Notes: generated by a model from the sequence alone, not told the origin. Positions 55,801-58,517 are shown, counted from the first letter of the stretch. The stretch: 64,000 bases of DNA from Antedon bifida (GCA_963402885.1 OY727096.1:8503501-8567500), one strand, 5' to 3'. Translations and numbers: made by a program.

Positions 55801-58517
55801 ATATGCGCTACGCTCATAAATGTATTGACATATGATGAAATATGACCTGAAATTTATGAGTACCAAATTTTGTTTAATTGTGATTCATGCTTGTGAAGAT
55901 ATGATTACAAACGTGATTTCGTTAAATCGCACGTAGACCGCGTAATTTTTGATTGCGCACCATGAAAACATAACCACGTCGATTCCTGGCCATAAGGAAT
56001 ATACTCTGAAAAATTGACTTAGCTAGATGAAACTGATATCAAGATAATTGACGGACAAAATAGTGCTAAAAGGAAATAATAAATAAATAAATAAAGAAAT
56101 ATTCTGACAGAATCAATAGGTTATATGCATGATAATGCATATAACCTAATAAATAAAGATTCTGACATGATAATGCATATAACCTAATTAACATCTAATC
56201 TAATGTTTTAAGTACTTGCATCGATGATACAATCAAAAGTAACTTATTTGACAGGGTAACTCAGCTATAAACAACATTACTCTGAATTCTATAATCTCCC
56301 TCTGCCTCTGGGCTAGGTGGCAGTATCATATATTTCCACATCACATTTTTTTTGTCGCATAAAGTATGATAGTGTAGACAATACCTAGAGATTTTGGCTG
56401 TAATTGTAAGCAGGTTTCTACCTGTATTTTGTTGAGAAAGCTGTTTTAAATCCAATATAGGCAAAAAGTTGTTTGATGCTATCAAGTGCAGGACAAGAAT
56501 AGAAAGTGAATTCCTCTTCATTTAACACAACAATAATTTATAAATAGTTAGCAAATTAGTTAAAATAATATCTAAAAAATAATACCTAAACATTAAAAAG
56601 GCATATTGTCATAAATTTAGTATGATGAAATCAGGTGATCAGTAATTTAAGTTGGTGACCAAAGTGCAATTTTTAATATCTTCTGGAACAATTTCCCATG
56701 TCTAGGGAAAATTACAAAAGAGGAGTTGGTATTTTCCTTCCAATGAATTAATCGTCCTCAACACCTTTCACTTGATTTTACATATTCATGAAAAGAGGGT
56801 GGGGGGAACATGTAGAATATTTAATATTTAAGGTCTTGTATCTATATGAATATGAAGTAAGAATTCCTTTCTTTTCTGTAGAAAATGAATAGAGTAGCCT
56901 TTTTCTGAATATTCTCAAGTCTAGTAATATTACAATTTTCATTTGGTGCCTACATACAACAACAATATTTTATAACTGGTAAAATCAAAGCTTTATAAAT
57001 ATTTAGCATTGCTGACCAAGTCATTACCTTTTTGCTAAACCTTGAAACTGTAATTGAAATGTTAGGACAGCATCTTCAAAATCATTAGTGTCTAATAATA
57101 TAGTTTTTCAAAAACAGTTTATTTTTAATCTAAATGTAATCTTGAATTGAAGGTTTGGTTTTACCTTCATTATTCCAGTTGGAAATTGATATATCTCTTA
57201 TTGATATTGATGCTTTTGTATGAGCTATTCTGTGTTTTTGTCATTTTCTTCAGAGAAAATATTCTCAATAAACATTTAATTCCTCTAATATATTTTTTGA
57301 AACAAATTGGTATTTTGAATGCAGGCGCGATATATCTAAAATATTTAAAAACAAATCACAGAATTTCACTCATGTGCAGTGTATTCGTGGCGCTATAGTA
57401 TCTTTGATTGTTACCGATCAATGTTTTCACAGTCACTTTTACTTCCGATCCATACGGAACTACTATAATTTATAGATGGTATAGCAATCGTTCGCCATAG
57501 AATGTTTCCATAGTACACCCTATTAAACAATTTGGGTTACCTCTGATGGCTATTGCACTATGTGTCCGATTAGGCGGTTACATATTTGTAATACATTTTC
57601 AACATAATTATGATCATTAATATTTCTTGATATTGTAACCCCTAAATATTTATAATTTTCACATTCTTCTAATGTTTCCTAATTTCCATAGCTTATTTAT
57701 ATCAACAAGCACTGACTTGGAGTGGTTAAATGTCAAACCCCAATCTTCAGCAAATTTTGCAGTTAATTCTAGCATTTGATTCATTTTAGTCAGTGTAACC
57801 AGGTTGACCTCTATCTTTGTTTCAATGATCCGTTACGTGAGGTGTTACGTAGCAATAGCCGTTACCGGTCACTTCTCGTACAAATAGTTTTTGTAACAGC
57901 TTTTATCCAGCTTTTTTGTATATCTCAGAGCAAACATAATTTCTATGTATATTTTATATGGAAATGACAATAAATGAAAATAATTTTCCACTGAAAAAAT
58001 TATATTTCCTGATAGAAATAATAATACCTACTGAGTGTGCCTAATCAAAATTTGTCATCTTCAAAACTACACTTACATGTCTATTATCATTGGATGTTAC
58101 AAATGGATGTTACAGTAGCTTAGCGCGCATCAGGGATATCCTGGTGCCACATGTCACCACTGATCACAACCTCTGAAACCATACAATTTAAAAAAAATCA
58201 GGATAGGATAATTTGGTAATATTACAAACTAATTATGTTCTAATTTTTTTTTTAAAGATGTGACGACAGACGAATTATTGGATTTAGCCAAAGAGCTTTC
58301 CAAAGAATGGAAACGGCTGGGAGTATATCTTGGCTTTACAATGGCAGACGTAGATCGCTTTGAATATGACGATAGGGGCTACTTACTTGATGCAATTTTT
58401 CGAATGCTGGAATCTTGGAATAAGAAGGCTACTGGGAAGTCCAAGCGTTCTCAATTAACAGCAGCTCTTGAAAAAGCTGATAGGAATGATTTGGCGGCTA
58501 AAGTTAAAAACCCATAA
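7719..58517 (+). CDS. Kinesin with C-terminal Death domain (3' part of gene, 7 exons)
   Basis: The join is 7719-7837, 30176-30240, 41098-41158, 41487-41657, 54188-54361, 54545-54586 and 58258-58517. After the one leading base the coding length is 891 nt, or 296 codons plus stop, with no internal stop. Intron phases read 2 (entry), 1, 0, 1, 1, 1, 1 and match at every junction. Domain order is kinesin motor from just after DLAGS to its end, kinesin-3-like neck, coiled coil, Ser/Thr linker and Death domain. Kinesins are microtubule ATPases, while Death domains assemble signalling complexes in apoptosis and innate immunity, so a cytoskeleton-linked adaptor role is an inference. The motor N-terminus is not found in the window. 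Additional symmetric phase-1 exons in the long introns cannot be excluded. Confidence 0.85.
7974..8103 (+). mobile_element. 5'-end fragment of Helentron family C
   Basis: It starts AGGTTATGCATTATCATGCA, the palindromic 5' end also seen at 41680 and, inverted, at 56147. It matches those copies through the CATCTAGCTA segment and then joins inverted family A sequence near 8104. It is a chimeric fragment. Confidence 0.65.
8104..8395 (-). mobile_element. Inverted internal fragment of Helentron family A
   Basis: GATGCGCTCTATTAAATGTG and its neighbours are the reverse complement of the family A body at about 10200-10240 and 37850-37880. No termini are present. Confidence 0.6.
8396..9376 (+). mobile_element. 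Helentron-like element, family A (copy 1)
   Basis: The 5' end is GGTTATCCGCACTTGTTATT, followed within about 40 bp by a second 5' end after a T run. The 3' end has GCGGATAAC (inverted match of the 5' terminus), the hairpin AACTCGTCAAAGTGACGAGTT split into arms AACTCGTCA and TGACGAGTT, then CTAG at 9373-9376 followed by TT. A 5' terminal repeat paired with a subterminal 3' copy and a 3' hairpin is the Helentron/Helitron2 layout. It has no coding capacity. A family B Helitron fragment lies inside. Confidence 0.75.
8998..9228 (+). mobile_element. 3' fragment of Helitron family B
   Basis: It is the reverse complement of the left ends of the copies at 14716 and 16529. It ends with the hairpin GAGCGAGCGAAGCGAGCTC, then CACCCTCTAG at 9225-9228 followed by T, a canonical Helitron 3' end (hairpin, CTRR, T target). 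It is truncated at its 5' side. Confidence 0.65.
9382..10833 (+). mobile_element. Helentron-like element, family A (copy 2, interrupted)
   Basis: It starts GGTTATTCGCAACTTAGTTG, forming a near-perfect terminal palindrome, only six bases after copy 1's CTAG. The body carries the family's CACGCGCG-rich segments and several TGACGTCAT octamer-like sites. It runs to ...CAGCACTAACATGTCAT, where a palindromic MITE begins. Its own 3' end is not present beyond that MITE. Confidence 0.7.
10834..11035. mobile_element. CGTATACG-rich palindromic MITE
   Basis: It begins CCCTTTGCAAAAAAGCC and is full of the self-complementary word CGTATACG and variants (about ten). A related copy at 16091-16268 ends with the inverse, GGCTTTTTTGCAAAGGG. 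Both junctions sit at the same point of the family A body. Frames of 60-80 codons here are repeat translations. Confidence 0.6.
11036..13100. other. About 2 kb without recognisable feature
   Basis: This is AT-rich intron sequence with no convincing frame, TIR pair or RNA gene on either strand. Confidence 0.4.
13110..13190 (-). repeat. tRNA-derived (SINE-like) fragment
   Basis: On the minus strand an A-box-like TGGTCGACTCGG (13167-13178) lies about 30 bp before a B-box-like CGTTCGATCCT (13128-13138). Length and order fit a degenerate tRNA head of a SINE. No intact cloverleaf was found. Confidence 0.4.
13227..14394. mobile_element. Non-autonomous hAT-like DNA transposon
   Basis: The left end is CAGTGGTGTATCCAGG, and the right end CCTGGATATGCCACTG is its inverse with few mismatches. 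Both ends continue into G/C runs, as in the widespread CAGTGGCGTA-type hAT termini. It is flanked by ATCGGCGG (13219-13226) and GTCGGCGG (14395-14402), an 8-bp target duplication with one mismatch. There is no transposase frame. A smaller inverted pair (TAGTTGAGCCTCAC at about 13896 and its inverse at about 14100) suggests a nested MITE. Confidence 0.8.
14403..14715. other. Short spacer without gene
   Basis: It includes several GCCTAG-rich words (CTAGGCCTA) but no frame, TIR or RNA gene that I can support. Confidence 0.4.
14716..16090 (-). mobile_element. Helitron family B, copy 1
   Basis: On the minus strand the 5' end is TCTATATATAAATTATGG (complement of 16073-16090). The 3' side ends in the GCTCGCTTCGCTCGC hairpin, but the terminal CTAG is missing at 14716, so it is slightly truncated. 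It matches 16529-19004 closely, minus the LINE there. No Rep/helicase coding is seen. Confidence 0.75.
16091..16268. mobile_element. CGTATACG-rich palindromic MITE (second copy)
   Basis: It is packed with CGTATACG-type palindromes and ends GGCTTTTTTGCAAAGGG, the inverse of the start at 10834. The sequence then resumes the family A 3' region (TATTCTTCATTTCAGG). Confidence 0.6.
16269..16394 (+). mobile_element. 3' end of Helentron family A
   Basis: Family A 3' module: GCGGATAAC, a hairpin AACTCGTC/GACGAGTT, then CTAG at 16391-16394 followed by TT. The next family A element starts immediately afterwards. Confidence 0.7.
17614..18690 (+). mobile_element. 5'-truncated LINE (CR1/L2 group), recent
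   Basis: Comparison with the uninterrupted Helitron copy (near 15770) shows insertion between CCCTTGTGT and ATAAAAGAGAG. The 3' end has GCGCTATACAAG followed by (AAT)n, typical of L2/CR1-group tails. The first ~35 bp (TATAGTATATACAGTATAAA) match the inverse of a family A module, so the 5' junction is complex. Confidence 0.8.
17653..18606 (+). CDS. LINE reverse transcriptase, C-terminal half, intact frame
   Basis: 317 codons are open, starting inside the RT and not at a true start. Motif B remnant [13 protein letters not shown] is followed by the intact catalytic motif [12 protein letters not shown] and then [17 protein letters not shown] and [18 protein letters not shown]. The C-terminal region has the common block [18 protein letters not shown] and [15 protein letters not shown]. 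No stops or frameshifts, unlike other LINE copies here, so it is relatively young. It lacks fingers and endonuclease, so it is not autonomous. Confidence 0.88.
   Translation, partial: QGSICGPVLYTIYASTLQDHISKFDISVMGYADDHSVYDSFNPNSSSSMVNTITKLQECLISINDWMKSNRLKMNSEKTEFILLGSRAQLLKCEKDHIIVCQDRIPRGSSVKYLGVNINDQLSFKNHIRDKCRTIAVNLYYIRQIRKFLSKDLCQQLVQSLVLSHIDYANALYYGLPANTLAPMKRLLHQAAKIIVRKGRYDSATNAMRSLHWLPMSHRCQFKIACLVWRSLKGSAPSYLRDILTVRNVSRSTRSSTSNYNLTIPRTKRKTFADRSFAVAGPKIWNSLPSHIKHLDDYNQFKKHLKALYFKQCYDTN
19233..20848 (+). mobile_element. Helentron-like element, family A (copy 4, near full length)
   Basis: It begins GGTTATCCGCACTTGTTATG. After a T run a second 5' palindrome (GGTTATCCGCAACTTAGTTG) follows. 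It ends with hairpin AACTCGTCAAAATGACGAGTT arms and CTAG at 20845-20848 before TT. The body shows repeated ATGACGTCATCAT sites and CG-rich CACGCGCGCG runs. At about 1.6 kb it is the best reference copy of the family in this window. No protein is encoded. Confidence 0.78.
20849..23177. mobile_element. Inverted Helentron family A fragments (large imperfect palindrome)
   Basis: 20849-21390 is in + orientation. From about 21400 the sequence turns to minus orientation (GATGCGCTCTCGTTTAAACA is the inverse of about 20468-20490). A minus-strand 3' end CTAG lies at 22596-22599 with a damaged hairpin. At 22780-23177 further inverted and direct pieces follow until the 47-bp satellite starts. It is probably several nested insertions. 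Confidence 0.65.
23178..24056 (-). repeat. 3' LTR (truncated) with 47-bp satellite array
   Basis: About 12 units of a 47-bp repeat (AACCAGTAGGTGCAACCTCC in each) occupy 23178-23740. The shared LTR end follows to CATTACA at 24056. The outer LTR end with TGTAACGAAAATCTG is absent; the array abuts Helentron sequence directly. Confidence 0.75.
24057..24069 (-). promoter_or_regulatory. Polypurine tract of the miniature LTR element
   Basis: On the minus strand AGGGAGGGGATAA directly precedes the 3' LTR start TGTAATG. This is the expected plus-strand primer site. Confidence 0.7.
24144..24287 (-). CDS. Short ORF in the LTR element interior (gag-like leader)
   Basis: 47 codons: [20 protein letters not shown], then [18 protein letters not shown] and a short hydrophobic end before TAA. 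It starts 46 nt after the PBS, where gag normally starts, and is highly charged. I recognise no domain. It could be the retained gag start of a deleted parent element, or a fortuitous frame. Confidence 0.4.
   Translation of the reverse strand: MVDLEKLLAEKVKEVCEEVKVVEYGADGKPKREKITNRTYVLKLRDS
24333..24351 (-). promoter_or_regulatory. Primer binding site, tRNA 3'-end complement
   Basis: The + strand reads AATCCCACCGCTGCCACCA, which looks like a tRNA T-arm/acceptor 3' end with CCA. On the minus strand TGGTGGCAGCGGTGGGATT follows the LTR end TTACA after one base. A match of about 18 nt is a strong PBS. Confidence 0.75.
24353..26167 (-). repeat. 5' LTR with 36-bp and 47-bp satellite arrays
   Basis: LTR termini are TGTAACG (24353) and CATTACA (26167). 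Inside, a 36-bp unit (CTCCAACAGCAACGTAACCA) repeats about 8 times at 24546-24836. A 47-bp unit repeats about 21 times at 24838-25850. A unique pyrimidine-rich segment follows, nearly identical to 23740-24056. Minus-strand frames of repeated '[12 protein letters not shown]' are translations of the 36-bp unit. Confidence 0.8.
26373..27473. mobile_element. TIR element with 24-bp inverted ends
   Basis: The left TCAGAATGCTAGAAGTAACT is matched exactly by its inverse ending at 27473 (24 bp in all). Inside both ends lie relatives of GTTTATTTGAATAAATAC, a module also found near 15220 and 17040. There is no transposase frame. Confidence 0.65.
27533..28075. mobile_element. piggyBac-like MITE with TTAA target
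   Basis: Termini are AGATGTATTGTCCCTT and its exact inverse, flanked on both sides by TTAA (27529-27532 and 28076-28079). TTAA duplication with short TIRs is characteristic of piggyBac. A second, truncated copy is at 47315. Confidence 0.75.
28309..28814. mobile_element. MITE with ~45-bp TIRs rich in CGTATTCG-type words
   Basis: The left AGGGAGTTTTCGCAACCTTA is matched by the right end (complement AGGGAGTTTTTGCAATCTTA), and the pairing continues through ACGATAACGAAAACGGATAC on both sides. It is flanked by AT-rich sequence (AATTAAT / AATTAT). No coding. Confidence 0.75.
28815..29157. other. Intron spacer without gene
   Basis: Nothing recognisable apart from an A run near 28960. Confidence 0.4.
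29158..29440 (-). mobile_element. Stacked 5' ends of Helentron family A, inverted
   Basis: Three inverted 5' termini (GAGTTATCTGCCGAGTGCGG, AACAAGTTGCGGATAACC, AAGGAGTTATCCGCATAATC) follow each other within about 150 bp, separated by A runs and GATCCTGACA. A body fragment to about 29440 follows. Confidence 0.6.
29443..29502. repeat. Tandem pair of perfect 25-nt palindromes
   Basis: 29443-29467 and 29478-29502 are identical. Each has 12-nt arms (ATCAGTTTACTT / AAGTAAACTGAT) around a central T, with a 35-bp period. They lie at the border between the Helentron piece and LINE debris. Confidence 0.85.
29503..30074 (+). pseudogene. LINE reverse transcriptase fragment, degenerate
   Basis: Readable blocks in order: [34 protein letters not shown] (motif A), [19 protein letters not shown] (motif B), then [12 protein letters not shown] where motif C should read YADD, and a final [26 protein letters not shown]. 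Frameshifts occur near 29610 and 29770. The catalytic Asp pair is destroyed. It belongs to the CR1/L2-like group and ends about 100 bp before the next kinesin exon. Confidence 0.8.
30176..30240 (+). CDS. Kinesin motor exon: VPYRDSVLT loop
   Basis: The acceptor is CAAATCATAG. TT completes Val with the previous exon's G. The frame reads [21 protein letters not shown] and ends in phase 0 before GTAAGT. This is the loop-12 'VPYRDSkLTrLLq..LGGN' block, part of the microtubule-binding face. After GGN there are fewer residues than usual (GGNDMIV for GGNsktiMI). Confidence 0.93.
30627..30690 (+). repeat. tRNA-like (SINE head) fragment
   Basis: It reads GCCCCAGTGGTCTAATGGTT with an A-box-like GTGGTCTAATGG, followed by a credible anticodon arm (TCTGC ATATCAA GCAGA). 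The T-arm/B-box is degraded (GGTTTCCGTG), so it is not a functional tRNA. Confidence 0.45.
30700..31290 (+). pseudogene. Penelope GIY-YIG endonuclease, frameshifted
   Basis: Upstream (about 30705-30805) reads [20 protein letters not shown] then NLRGILV. From 30812 a 118-residue open frame contains [20 protein letters not shown] (Cys pairs), [19 protein letters not shown] (GIY-YIG core in its YLI..YVG form, as in Penelope), [14 protein letters not shown] and [12 protein letters not shown]. After TAG at 31166-31168 the reading continues in another frame as [20 protein letters not shown]. At least two frame changes make it inactive. Confidence 0.85.
31490..31540 (+). ncRNA. Hammerhead-ribozyme-like motif in Penelope 3' region
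   Basis: CTGATGA (31497-31503), then A, stem II GGGC/GCCT closing a TAGTGTT loop, then GAAA (31520-31523) followed by GCTCTGC. Penelope-like elements are known to carry hammerhead motifs in their terminal repeats, and the wording here matches that context. I could not confirm stems I and III or the cleavage triplet. Confidence 0.6.
31750..32350. repeat. Two-copy direct repeat, ~335-bp unit
   Basis: ATTCCACAAATCA, AACATGCAAATTA and AGAACGCCAACCG occur in the same order and spacing at about 31770-31985 and 32100-32345, with diverged sequence between. It is an old tandem duplication. Confidence 0.65.
32863..32976. mobile_element. Small palindromic MITE
   Basis: GTCTACACTATCAAACTTTA at the left is the inverse of TAAAGTTTAATAGTGTAGTA at the right. 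Related halves are at about 54690 and 56340. Confidence 0.65.
33437..33597. mobile_element. Small palindromic MITE
   Basis: CAGGCTGGTTTCTCCCTGG pairs with CCAGGGGGAAACCAGCC over arms of about 25 bp. The inner part repeats GGACATTTTCC. Confidence 0.65.
34080..34440. repeat. GGCAGCCATTTTGGATTTTG tandem repeat
   Basis: Variants of GCCATTTTGGATTTTG and GAGGATGACATA recur about every 170 bp. Low complexity, no coding. Confidence 0.55.
34496..34903 (+). mobile_element. Helentron family A body fragment
   Basis: It matches the family A 3' half, including the intact TTCACCTATTCTACACTG site that serves as the empty site for Helitron B. It runs to GACGTGCGCGTGGCGTGG, where a short GGCGT repeat replaces the usual CTAG hairpin. 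Confidence 0.65.
34904..35240 (+). repeat. Five stacked 5' ends of Helentron family A
   Basis: Five successive termini of the form GTTATCCGC-loop-GCGGATAAC-TCCTTGT each have a different loop (TTAGTA, ACTTG, ACTTG, ATTGA, TATGA). They are separated by T runs or TGTATTATTA at intervals of about 65-70 bp. Only the last continues into a full body. A 104-codon + frame here is a translation of the stack. Confidence 0.8.
35241..36304 (+). mobile_element. Helentron family A body, 3'-truncated
   Basis: It continues from the stacked 5' ends through the CACGCGCG and TGACGTCATCAT segments and stops at about 36300, where inverted family A sequence begins. An internal duplication of TTTTTGTGTCTCGCGTATCT occurs at about 35265 and 35500. 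Confidence 0.65.
36305..37150 (-). mobile_element. Two inverted Helentron family A fragments
   Basis: A minus-strand 3' end lies at 36669-36672 (CTAG) with an intact hairpin AACTCGTCA/TGACGAGTT to its right. Left of it is the 5' leader/body of another inverted copy. So one copy is inserted in the leader of another. Confidence 0.65.
37151..38575 (+). mobile_element. Helentron family A, 5'-truncated, with 3' end
   Basis: Family A body in + orientation, ending GCGGATAAC, hairpin AACTCGTCAAAGTGACGAGTT arms, CTAG at 38572-38575 and TT. A 68-codon frame near 38308 is not a gene. Confidence 0.7.
38576..40034 (+). mobile_element. Helentron family A, with 3' end variant
   Basis: It begins in the TTCTTCTGTCTTTC leader rather than at a 5' palindrome. 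It ends with a diverged hairpin (ATTCGTCAAAGTGACAAATT arms) and CTAG at 40031-40034, followed by TT. Confidence 0.68.
40039..40106 (+). mobile_element. LINE/SINE 3' tail
   Basis: GAGGATCAATAAAAGTTATC followed by (TTATC)n is the common 3' tail of some invertebrate non-LTR elements. No coding is left. Confidence 0.45.
40369..41040 (+). mobile_element. Helentron-like element, family D
   Basis: The 5' end ACCTCCGCCAAGGAGGT is palindromic. The 3' end has GGCGGAGGT (inverse of the 5' end), hairpin CACTCTCGGAGTG, then CTAG at 41037-41040 followed by TT. The architecture matches families A and C though the sequence is unrelated. It lies only 57 bp before a kinesin exon. A (GTTT)n run lies near the 5' end. 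Confidence 0.75.
41098..41158 (+). CDS. Kinesin motor exon: ISPAD / final helix
   Basis: The acceptor is a T run then TAG. Phase 0 reading gives [20 protein letters not shown] plus G, with donor GTAAAA. 'hIspad.n..ETLstLrya' is the end of the motor core. 'SPAD' is typical of kinesin-3 type motors. Confidence 0.93.
41487..41657 (+). CDS. Kinesin neck exon
   Basis: The acceptor is TTTTTAG. TG completes Val (usually Ala in LRYADRAK). The frame reads [20 protein letters not shown], then [19 protein letters not shown], then [18 protein letters not shown], ending in phase 1 before GTATAAG. 'ADRAK.I.N.a.vNEdp..klIRELkEEi.rL' is the kinesin-3 neck signature. No FHA domain follows, unlike most KIF1/13-type kinesins. 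Confidence 0.92.
41680..43121 (+). mobile_element. Helentron-like element, family C
   Basis: The 5' end AGGTTATATGCATTATCATG forms a palindrome with GCATATAACC. The 3' end has GCATATAAC, hairpin AATTCGTCATAGTGACGAATT arms, then CTAG at 43118-43121 and TT. A near-full copy lies inverted at 54783-56147. It begins 22 bp after the exon donor. Non-coding apart from a tRNA-like segment. Confidence 0.78.
42718..42800 (+). repeat. tRNA-like segment inside Helentron C
   Basis: TGGCTCGGTGGTCTGTGCTC resembles an A-box region and GAGATCGAGTCTAACC a B-box. The same block, inverted, is at about 55095-55150 in the other copy, so it belongs to the element. Function as a Pol III promoter is unproven. Confidence 0.4.
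43122..43620. other. Intron spacer without gene
   Basis: Nothing recognised. AT-rich on both strands. Confidence 0.4.
43627..43978 (+). pseudogene. Retroelement gag-like remnant
   Basis: A first frame ends [21 protein letters not shown] (stop 43819). Shifted by one frame, coding continues [40 protein letters not shown] and [11 protein letters not shown] to TGA at 43976. 'LTEKG.eY.lelk.K' is a motif I associate with gag-like ORFs of LTR elements in marine invertebrates. The assignment is tentative. Confidence 0.4.
43980..44724. other. About 750 bp without supported gene
   Basis: It may include further decayed gag sequence up to about 44200. A short direct repeat (AACCTTGAGTGCAT) occurs at about 44425 and 44450. 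Confidence 0.35.
44734..46793. mobile_element. Mutator-like foldback element with 9-bp target duplication
   Basis: The ends read GAGTGTTGACAAAGTGCGAG and, inverted, GGGTAGTAACAAAGTGCGAG. Both are followed by repeated GCGAGGCA words for 100-150 bp. Flanks ATACTATAT (44725-44733 and 46794-46802) are an exact 9-bp direct repeat, the Mutator-superfamily signature. No transposase. It lies in a BEL/Pao pol remnant on its right side and carries a nested long-TIR element. Confidence 0.75.
45831..46559. mobile_element. Nested MITE with very long (~170-180 bp) TIRs
   Basis: GAATACCACACCTTAGAAG at the left matches the inverse CTAAGCTGTGGTATTC at the right. Pairing continues with modest divergence through CATAAAAAGTAACAAATAAA and TGTTCAATATTTTTGTTTCT to about 46010/46392. 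Confidence 0.75.
46803..47311 (-). pseudogene. BEL/Pao reverse transcriptase fragment
   Basis: Minus-strand reading from 47291: [20 protein letters not shown] and [17 protein letters not shown], the highly typical BEL/Pao '[11 protein letters not shown].G.SLNd.LlqGPDL' block. Further left, with frame changes, [34 protein letters not shown] and the catalytic YVDDP are readable. It is interrupted at 46794-46802 by the Mutator-like element and at 47311 by a piggyBac-like fragment. Confidence 0.85.
47315..47567. mobile_element. Truncated copy of the piggyBac-like MITE
   Basis: After TTAA (47311-47314) it starts AGATGTATTGTCCCTTTGAC and follows the inverse of 27828-28075 closely to about 47567, where the match stops inside the element. 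Confidence 0.7.
47570..48140 (-). pseudogene. BEL/Pao protease and zinc-knuckle region
   Basis: From right to left: [20 protein letters not shown] then [16 protein letters not shown], the Cys/His knuckles usual before the Pao protease. Then a protease-like [20 protein letters not shown] with the D-x-x-S-N-S..I form. Frame changes and stops are present. Confidence 0.72.
48141..49379 (-). pseudogene. BEL/Pao gag region, broken
   Basis: Right to left: an acidic N-terminal block ([20 protein letters not shown]), a Thr/Pro-rich stretch with at least one frameshift near 48990, and a Pao gag-like segment [40 protein letters not shown]. Continuity between 48477 and 48685 is not clear. Confidence 0.6.
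49400..50040 (+). pseudogene. BEL/Pao integrase fragment, opposite orientation
   Basis: The + strand reads [20 protein letters not shown], then shifted [20 protein letters not shown] and [20 protein letters not shown]. 'L.PFlD..GiLRVGGRl..a' is the hallmark just before the BEL/Pao integrase zinc finger. A frameshifted remainder includes [18 protein letters not shown]. The catalytic core is not seen. It abuts the gag region head-to-head at about 49380, implying an inversion. Confidence 0.78.
50344..50890 (-). pseudogene. LINE RT C-terminal fragment, degenerate
   Basis: Minus strand: [18 protein letters not shown] (catalytic motif intact), stop, [20 protein letters not shown]. After frameshifts, [20 protein letters not shown] and [17 protein letters not shown] are readable. 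The tail AATCAAATCAAATCAC near 50380-50360 fits a LINE 3' repeat. Confidence 0.7.
50957..51094 (-). repeat. 3' LTR of the Gypsy-like element
   Basis: TGTTATATCTTGTGTATATT ... CCAGACACTACA. It differs from the other LTR at only a few positions and a small indel near the CCCTTAGTCTCC segment. Confidence 0.85.
51130..51447 (-). pseudogene. Gypsy-like RT N-terminal part, truncated
   Basis: The frame reads [60 protein letters not shown] and [20 protein letters not shown] then PEKYQ. These are RT fingers and motif A (the D of '[11 protein letters not shown]'). After PEKYQ the expected catalytic Y/F-x-DD block is missing and an unrelated 14-residue end follows, so a deletion joins here. It overlaps the gag-pro frame end in another frame. 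Confidence 0.85.
51383..52771 (-). CDS. Gypsy-like gag-protease ORF
   Basis: 462 open codons. The gag portion has [20 protein letters not shown], the usual retrotransposon gag helix. Two zinc knuckles follow: [15 protein letters not shown] and [14 protein letters not shown]. Then an acidic linker and the protease active site [15 protein letters not shown]. Near the C-terminus comes [20 protein letters not shown], the protease-RT connector, and [13 protein letters not shown] where RT normally continues 'SPWaSPiV'. A frameshift then separates it from RT. The long open frame suggests fairly recent activity. Confidence 0.9.
   Translation of the reverse strand: MLLHCAGLAVQDIYDCLTEENGTDEYDVVKTLNKQFAMKTNVPYERYCFRKLTQGDDETIHQFINSLRQQAAKCEFDDANVDELIRDHVIENCKSNRLRIKLLEKGNTLKLTNLKAIASTFEMSEKRAKEMSQEVIGVETTTNMNAVRNERWSRSSTTSRNRYQAGNSSGRPNRTSKSKSNDRQDNRKCFRCGREGHLAKDKCCPARDKKCTKCKMLGHFAVCCKTKVGKDKKSSDISNVQNGSEDDDYAFGIQNNNSKTTKINVCMDVHKVEMIVDSGATVNIIDQYLWQQLKSKKIKCKSELTNRKLYAYGSEKPLELLGKFTTNMSIFQDTGNNTDPKITALLEGDTAMKLGVLNIVIPQGINSVQDKYTQVFEGIGKLKDYKLHLFIDEQVTPVVQSMYRVPFSLKDKVSDKLDELEPLDIIERVDEPSDWVSLVHSSAKTKWGYTPLRRYEAGQPSS
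52720..52920 (-). pseudogene. Gag N-terminus of the Gypsy-like element
   Basis: The frame [40 protein letters not shown] ends with a stop after overlapping the gag-pro frame. 'W..W...Fe.ya.a.g' is the standard gag start, so gag is split by one frameshift at about 52750-52770. The ATG at 52918-52920 is the likely true start. Confidence 0.8.
53017..53156 (-). repeat. 5' LTR of the Gypsy-like element
   Basis: Same termini as the 3' LTR. The adjacent PBS candidate lies at 53016-53000 on the minus strand. Confidence 0.85.
53250..53640 (+). mobile_element. LINE 3' UTR and tail
   Basis: The end AAATAAATGTTTACGTTGAC then TTGACTTGA is a typical repeated LINE tail. No coding remains. It interrupts a segment that is otherwise shared with 62580-62880. 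Confidence 0.5.
53640..54115. repeat. Segment duplicated at 62635-63110
   Basis: It shares AAAATCATCTACATCAACAG, TTTTCTCAAAATGTTGTTTT and the following GAAAACAGAGACC hairpin units with the right-hand copy. Together with 50880-50956 and 53157-53250 it forms one old repeat interrupted by the Gypsy element and the LINE tail. Confidence 0.65.
54188..54361 (+). CDS. Kinesin coiled-coil exon
   Basis: The acceptor is TTTGCAG. GT completes Gly. The frame reads [40 protein letters not shown] and [17 protein letters not shown], ending in phase 1 before GTACTG. Regular Leu/Val/Ile spacing ([20 protein letters not shown]) predicts a two- to three-turn parallel coiled coil, probably for dimerisation. It has entry and exit phase 1, a symmetric exon. 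Confidence 0.88.
54545..54586 (+). CDS. Kinesin linker micro-exon
   Basis: 42 nt, phase 1-1. AT completes Asp and the exon reads [14 protein letters not shown]. The acceptor is TTTGTATAG and the donor GTAATAG. It is a Ser/Thr-rich flexible linker between coiled coil and Death domain. Being symmetric, it could be skipped without frame loss. Support comes from splice signals and frame only, so it is weaker than the others. Confidence 0.68.
54783..56147 (-). mobile_element. Helentron-like element, family C (inverted copy)
   Basis: The minus-strand 3' end CTAG is at 54783-54786 with hairpin arms AATTCGTCA/TGACGAATT. The 5' palindrome GGTTATATGCATGATAATGC ends at 56147. It aligns in inverse to 41680-43121 almost throughout, including the tRNA-like block. 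A second, partial 5' end (TGATAATGCATATAACC) follows at about 56167-56187. Confidence 0.78.
56190..56690. other. Intron spacer
   Basis: It contains a half-copy of the small palindromic MITE near 56330-56385 (CATAAAGTATGATAGTGTAG). No gene was seen. Confidence 0.4.
56691..57790 (-). pseudogene. LINE RT/thumb region, heavily degenerate
   Basis: Minus strand, from right: [20 protein letters not shown], then (shifted) [20 protein letters not shown] and [33 protein letters not shown]. Further left are fragments like [13 protein letters not shown]. The order and motifs fit the RT C-terminal/thumb half of a LINE. Many frameshifts. Confidence 0.65.
57791..58257 (+). other. End of the last kinesin intron
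   Basis: Nothing recognisable until the T run and TTTAAAG acceptor at 58251-58257. Confidence 0.45.
58258..58517 (+). CDS. Death-domain exon, C-terminus of the kinesin gene
   Basis: The acceptor is TTTTTAAAG. AT completes Asp in phase 1. The frame reads [85 protein letters not shown], stop at 58515-58517. All six helices of a Death domain are visible: LLdLAkeLs.eWk.La..LGft, a D-V-x-x-F/I turn, the conserved 'ML.sWnkk' helix, L..AL.k..R.DLA. The ~85-residue size is normal for the family, whose role is homotypic assembly of signalling complexes. One exon encodes the whole domain. Confidence 0.93.
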